Assembly (NCBI GenBank): GCA_016873655.1
Contig: VGWI01000019.1
Span: 1-32,498, forward strand
Direction: 5' to 3'
Length of the DNA: 32,498 nt
Source: Lentisphaerota bacterium
GTDB taxonomy: Bacteria; Verrucomicrobiota; Kiritimatiellia; UBA8416; VGWI01
Positions 29,647 through 32,498 of the stretch are shown here, one piece after another. Within the stretch, counting starts at the first letter, position 1. Each line of letters opens with the position of its first letter. The notes below the pieces were generated by a model. It did no database searches, was not told the origin of the DNA, and saw only the letters and a program-made list of their open reading frames with translations. The position numbers were made by a program, and so were the translations under genes.

Positions 29647-31423
29647 CAGTCGTGAATTCAGGCAGGCGGTTCTTGAGCGCCTGATGGGCGAGCGGGCGGG
29701 GCCGTGCTGGGAGGGGCGTCTTTCCAGCAGTGCGGTTGCCGCTGCGGTAGCGGTCTTTGCGCTTTCGGTCGCGGACCGGTCGGGCCATCGCGAAAGGATA
29801 CGGCGCGGGCTCGACTGGATTGTCCTGGCAAGGAACCCGGACGGCGGCTGGGGCGATTCCCCTGAAAGCCCGAGCAACCTGACCGCGACGGTGCTTGTAT
29901 GGTCGGCGCTTTCGCTTTCCAGGAACGACTTTCCCGCCCATGTCTCGGCGGCGGAGAGCGCGCGCCGCTGGCTTATCGGGCATTGCGGCGGGGACGACGC
30001 GCAAGCCGTGCGGCGCGCGGTCCTGCGCAGGTACGGCGACGACAGGACCTTCGCGGCGCCGATCCTGACGATGTGCGCGCTTTCGGGGAGGCTGGGCCGT
30101 GAGTCCGAGGCATGGGACGCCGTGCCACAGTTGCCGTTTGAGCTGGCCGTACTTCCGAACTGGCTCTTCAAGGCGGTACGCCTCACCGTGGTAAGTTACG
30201 CACTTCCGGCGCTCATCGCCATCGGGCTTGCCAGGCACAGGCGCGCACCTTCGGCCAACCCCGCATTGCGGGCGCTGCGCAATGCGCTTGCCCGGCGTGT
30301 TGTCCGGATCGCCGGTCGGATGCAGCCCTCGAACGGCGGCTACGAGGAGGCCACGCCGCTCACGGCATTCGTCGTGATGAGCCTTGCCTCCGCGGGCCTG
30401 AATGAGAACGAGGTGGTGCGCCGGGGTGTCCGGTTCCTTTGCCAGTCGCAGCGCGATGACGGCGGATGGCCGATAGACACCAACCTGGCGACGTGGCTGA
30501 CAAGTCTCAGTCTGTGTGCGATCGGCAAGGAAGGCGTGGAGACGCTCCTGACGCCTTTTGATCGGCGCGCGATCCTGCAATGGCTGCTGGGTCAGCAGTA
30601 CACGCTGCAGCACCCCCTTACCTTCGGGGCGGCCGGCGGTTGGTCCTGGACCGACCTGCCCGGGGGGATGCCGGACGCGGACGACACATCAGGCGCGCTG
30701 CTTGCGATCCATGCGCTTGCGCCGGATGAGCCTGCTGTGCTTGACGCCGCTCATCGCGGGGTTCGATGGCTTCTCGATCTGCAGAACTCGGACGGCGGCA
30801 TGCCCACGTTCTCAAGGGGGTGGGGCAAGTTGCCGTTCGATCGCAGTTGCCCGGACATCACGGCCCATGCGATGCAGGCGTTTGTCGCGTGGGAACCGCT
30901 TCTTGCCGGTCCGGTGGCGGCTGAGGTAAGGGCGGCGTTCGGGAGGATGACGGCGTATCTCGCACGCAGCCAGGACGCGGCCGGGGCGTGGAAACCACTG
31001 TGGTTCGGGAACCAGCATGTTGCCGGCGAGGGCAACCGCACCTACGGCACCGCGCGCGTACTCCTTGCCATCGAGACCCTTGGCGGCGAAGCGGAGCCGC
31101 GGATTGCGGCGATGCTTGAGCGGGGGCGGCGATGGTTGACTGAGAGCCAGAACGCCGACGGCGGGTGGAGCGGTGACCGTGCGTGTTCCGCGTCGGTTGA
31201 AGAGACGGCGTTGGCCGTGTCCGCGCTTGCACGGTATCCGGGCGCGGCTGATGCCGTGGCCAGGGGAATACGGTGGCTCGACGAGAGAACCCGGGGCGGG
31301 ACGGAATTCCATGCTGCGCCGATCGGCCTGTACTTCGCCAGTCTGTGGTACTCGGAGCGTCTCTATCCCGTGATCTTCACTGCCTGGGCGCTCTCACGCG
31401 CCGGCGGCAGGGGCGGTTGCTGA
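29639..31423 (+). CDS. Squalene-hopene cyclase-like terpene cyclase
   Basis: About 594 residues with QW-type repeats (ARNPDGGWGDSP, QRDDGGWPIDT, LQNSDGGMPTF, QNADGGWSGD). The class II cyclase protonation motif DxDDT appears as DADDT near 346-350, the place expected for SHC. WFGNQHV...NRTYGTARVLLAI aligns with the SHC WGxNYxYGT region but is altered. It could cyclise a squalene-like polyprene at the membrane. Start GTG 29639 overlaps the upstream stop by 8 nt, with AGGAGG before it; the track TTG 29603 is less likely. No squalene synthesis gene is nearby. Confidence 0.75.
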   Translation: MNDSREFRQAVLERLMGERAGPCWEGRLSSSAVAAAVAVFALSVADRSGHRERIRRGLDWIVLARNPDGGWGDSPESPSNLTATVLVWSALSLSRNDFPAHVSAAESARRWLIGHCGGDDAQAVRRAVLRRYGDDRTFAAPILTMCALSGRLGRESEAWDAVPQLPFELAVLPNWLFKAVRLTVVSYALPALIAIGLARHRRAPSANPALRALRNALARRVVRIAGRMQPSNGGYEEATPLTAFVVMSLASAGLNENEVVRRGVRFLCQSQRDDGGWPIDTNLATWLTSLSLCAIGKEGVETLLTPFDRRAILQWLLGQQYTLQHPLTFGAAGGWSWTDLPGGMPDADDTSGALLAIHALAPDEPAVLDAAHRGVRWLLDLQNSDGGMPTFSRGWGKLPFDRSCPDITAHAMQAFVAWEPLLAGPVAAEVRAAFGRMTAYLARSQDAAGAWKPLWFGNQHVAGEGNRTYGTARVLLAIETLGGEAEPRIAAMLERGRRWLTESQNADGGWSGDRACSASVEETALAVSALARYPGAADAVARGIRWLDERTRGGTEFHAAPIGLYFASLWYSERLYPVIFTAWALSRAGGRGGC

Positions 31424-31568
31424 AGCCGCATTCTGCCCCCGGTTTTCCGTCTGGTTTGGGTTTGAAGCGGTATGGCCTTTCAGCTACACGTCCCGGCACT
31501 GTATTGTTGCGGGGGGATGAAGCCGGGGCGCGTGTGCCGGCGCGTGGAAAGACGTGGAAGTCCAATCC

Positions 31569-32498
31569 GTGACGCGTGAGAAGCTATATTCCTATGGTGT
31601 GCAGGCCCTTGCCGTCGGGCTGGGCGTAGCGGCCGTCTCGATATGGGTGGCCGCGCCTGCCGGGGTGCGTATTGAGAAGAGTCTTCCCGGGATGGATGGG
31701 CGCAAGGTGGTTGCGAGGGCCGGCGGTGGGGCCGAGGCAAAGGTCTCCTTCAAGGCAATGGATGGCAGACCGTCGGAAATGAAGGGCGCCTGGCCGCGTT
31801 TCCGCGGCGCCGACTTGAGCAACGTGGCAGATGACGGTGTGAAGCTCGTTGACTCATGGCCGGAGACAGGTCCGTCCGTCGTGTGGTCTGTGGACCTTGG
31901 CGAGGGTCATGCCGGCGCGGCGATATGGAAGGGGCGCGCGTTTGTTCTCGACCATGACGAAACACGCAAGGCCGACTTGCTCAGGTGTCTTTCGATGGAT
32001 GACGGCCGGGACATCTGGCAGCGCTGGTACGATCTGCCCCTGAAACGCAACCACGGCATATCAAGGACGATACCGTCTGTTACCGACAGCCATCTTGTGA
32101 CCATCGGGCCGCGGTGCCATGTCATGTGTGTCCGTCCGGACTCGGGCGACCTGGTGTGGATGATCGACATGGTGGAGCGTTACGGCACCACCGTACCGGG
32201 CTGGTACGCGGGCCAGTGTCCGTTGATAGACGGCGGCGTGGTTGTTCTGGCGCCCGGCGGCACCAACGTTCTTGTGACCGGCCTGGACATCGAGACTGGC
32301 GAGGCGATGTGGGAAACGCCGAATCCCGGCGGGTGGAACATGTCCCATTCCTCCATCGCGGTCATGGAGCATGGCGGACGCAGGATGTACGTGTACGTCG
32401 CGATCGGCGGGACAGTCGGCATCGCGGCGGACGGTGACGATGCCGGGTCGATCCTGTGGAAGTCGACAGAGTGGCAGCCGTCGGTCGTCGCGCCTTCG
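31569..32498 (+). CDS. PQQ-like beta-propeller membrane-anchored protein, partial at the window end
   Basis: An open frame of 310 codons from GTG 31569 to the window end, absent from the ORF track because it has no stop here. An N-terminal hydrophobic segment (ALAVGLGVAAVSIWVAAPAG) anchors it. WPRFRGADLSNVADDG is the characteristic entry of PQQ-propeller proteins in this group, followed by blades SVVWSVDLGEGHAGAAI, DIWQRWYDLP, DLVWMIDMV, EAMWETPNPGG and ILWKSTEW. GGAAG lies 8 nt before GTG. It may bind PQQ or serve as a BamB-like scaffold. The rest lies outside. Confidence 0.8.
   Translation, partial: MTREKLYSYGVQALAVGLGVAAVSIWVAAPAGVRIEKSLPGMDGRKVVARAGGGAEAKVSFKAMDGRPSEMKGAWPRFRGADLSNVADDGVKLVDSWPETGPSVVWSVDLGEGHAGAAIWKGRAFVLDHDETRKADLLRCLSMDDGRDIWQRWYDLPLKRNHGISRTIPSVTDSHLVTIGPRCHVMCVRPDSGDLVWMIDMVERYGTTVPGWYAGQCPLIDGGVVVLAPGGTNVLVTGLDIETGEAMWETPNPGGWNMSHSSIAVMEHGGRRMYVYVAIGGTVGIAADGDDAGSILWKSTEWQPSVVAPS

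Noticed and set aside
1-32498. CRISPR arrays, tRNA or rRNA genes, prophage structural genes
   Set aside because: No regularly spaced repeats, no tRNA-like T-arm other than that of tmRNA, and no rRNA or phage protein motifs were seen on either strand.

Overview
The window is GC-rich chromosomal DNA from a Gram-negative bacterium. The Gram-negative reading rests on LipB/LipA, an O-antigen ligase-like protein, a Kdo/WaaP-type LPS kinase domain, a PilT ATPase and lipoproteins. Coding density is high and many genes are joined by 1-13 nt overlaps. The mix of a split squalene-hopene-cyclase-like gene pair, a PQQ-propeller membrane protein, a GTG-started hypothetical with a Pro/Glu linker and several ultra-short 5' leaders would fit a Planctomycetota/Verrucomicrobiota/Kiritimatiellota-type genome. 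That placement is inference; no rRNA or other phylogenetic marker is present except tmRNA.

Left part (1-8.6 kb). After a decayed or truncated coding stretch at the edge, eight genes run on the minus strand. In order of transcription they are pilT, a fabG-like reductase, a fabF-like ketosynthase, cobO (corrinoid adenosyltransferase), a polysaccharide-type flippase, and a btuF-btuC-btuD cobalamin-type ABC importer. CobO plus BtuFCD form a B12 salvage module with the flippase inserted in its middle.

Accessory region (8.6-10.8 kb). The stretch next to the 3' end of a well-formed tmRNA gene (ssrA, minus strand, tag AKHTKANEELALAA) is the one clearly accessory area. It holds an IS66-orf1-like remnant, a small two-helix membrane protein, a mazEF toxin-antitoxin pair flanked by two about 31-bp near-identical direct repeats, a 56-bp attC-like imperfect palindrome around one of those repeats, and, starting 3 nt beyond it, what looks like the 5' domain of a group II intron in the opposite orientation to mazEF. 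I read this as a relic integron-like or cassette-like insertion at the ssrA locus.

Middle (10.9-19.1 kb). A CorA-like transporter with GMS in place of GMN is followed by a tight lipB-lipA-class IV aminotransferase operon. Next comes a cell-surface polysaccharide cluster: a GT2 glycosyltransferase facing an O-antigen ligase-like protein, and a 749-residue fusion of a glycoside-hydrolase-like barrel with an LPS kinase domain.

Right part (19.2-32.5 kb). This holds ferritin with an intrinsic terminator; an ABC-2 ATPase/permease/TPR-protein operon whose last protein ends in a His-Glu tail; an intergenic cluster of at least five hairpins; a GAF sensor with a Cys4 tail; a D-Ala-D-Ala-ligase-like ATP-grasp protein; a hypothetical protein behind a near-consensus sigma70 promoter; a HAD phosphatase with a C-terminal membrane segment; proC; an acyl-CoA dehydrogenase; two translationally overlapping alpha/alpha-toroid proteins, the second carrying the class II terpene-cyclase DxDD motif; and the start of a PQQ-propeller protein cut by the window end.

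Most gene functions here are ordinary. The parts most worth following up are the mazEF/repeat/intron locus at ssrA, the hydrolase-kinase fusion lacking the expected acid/base glutamate, and the split SHC-like pair.
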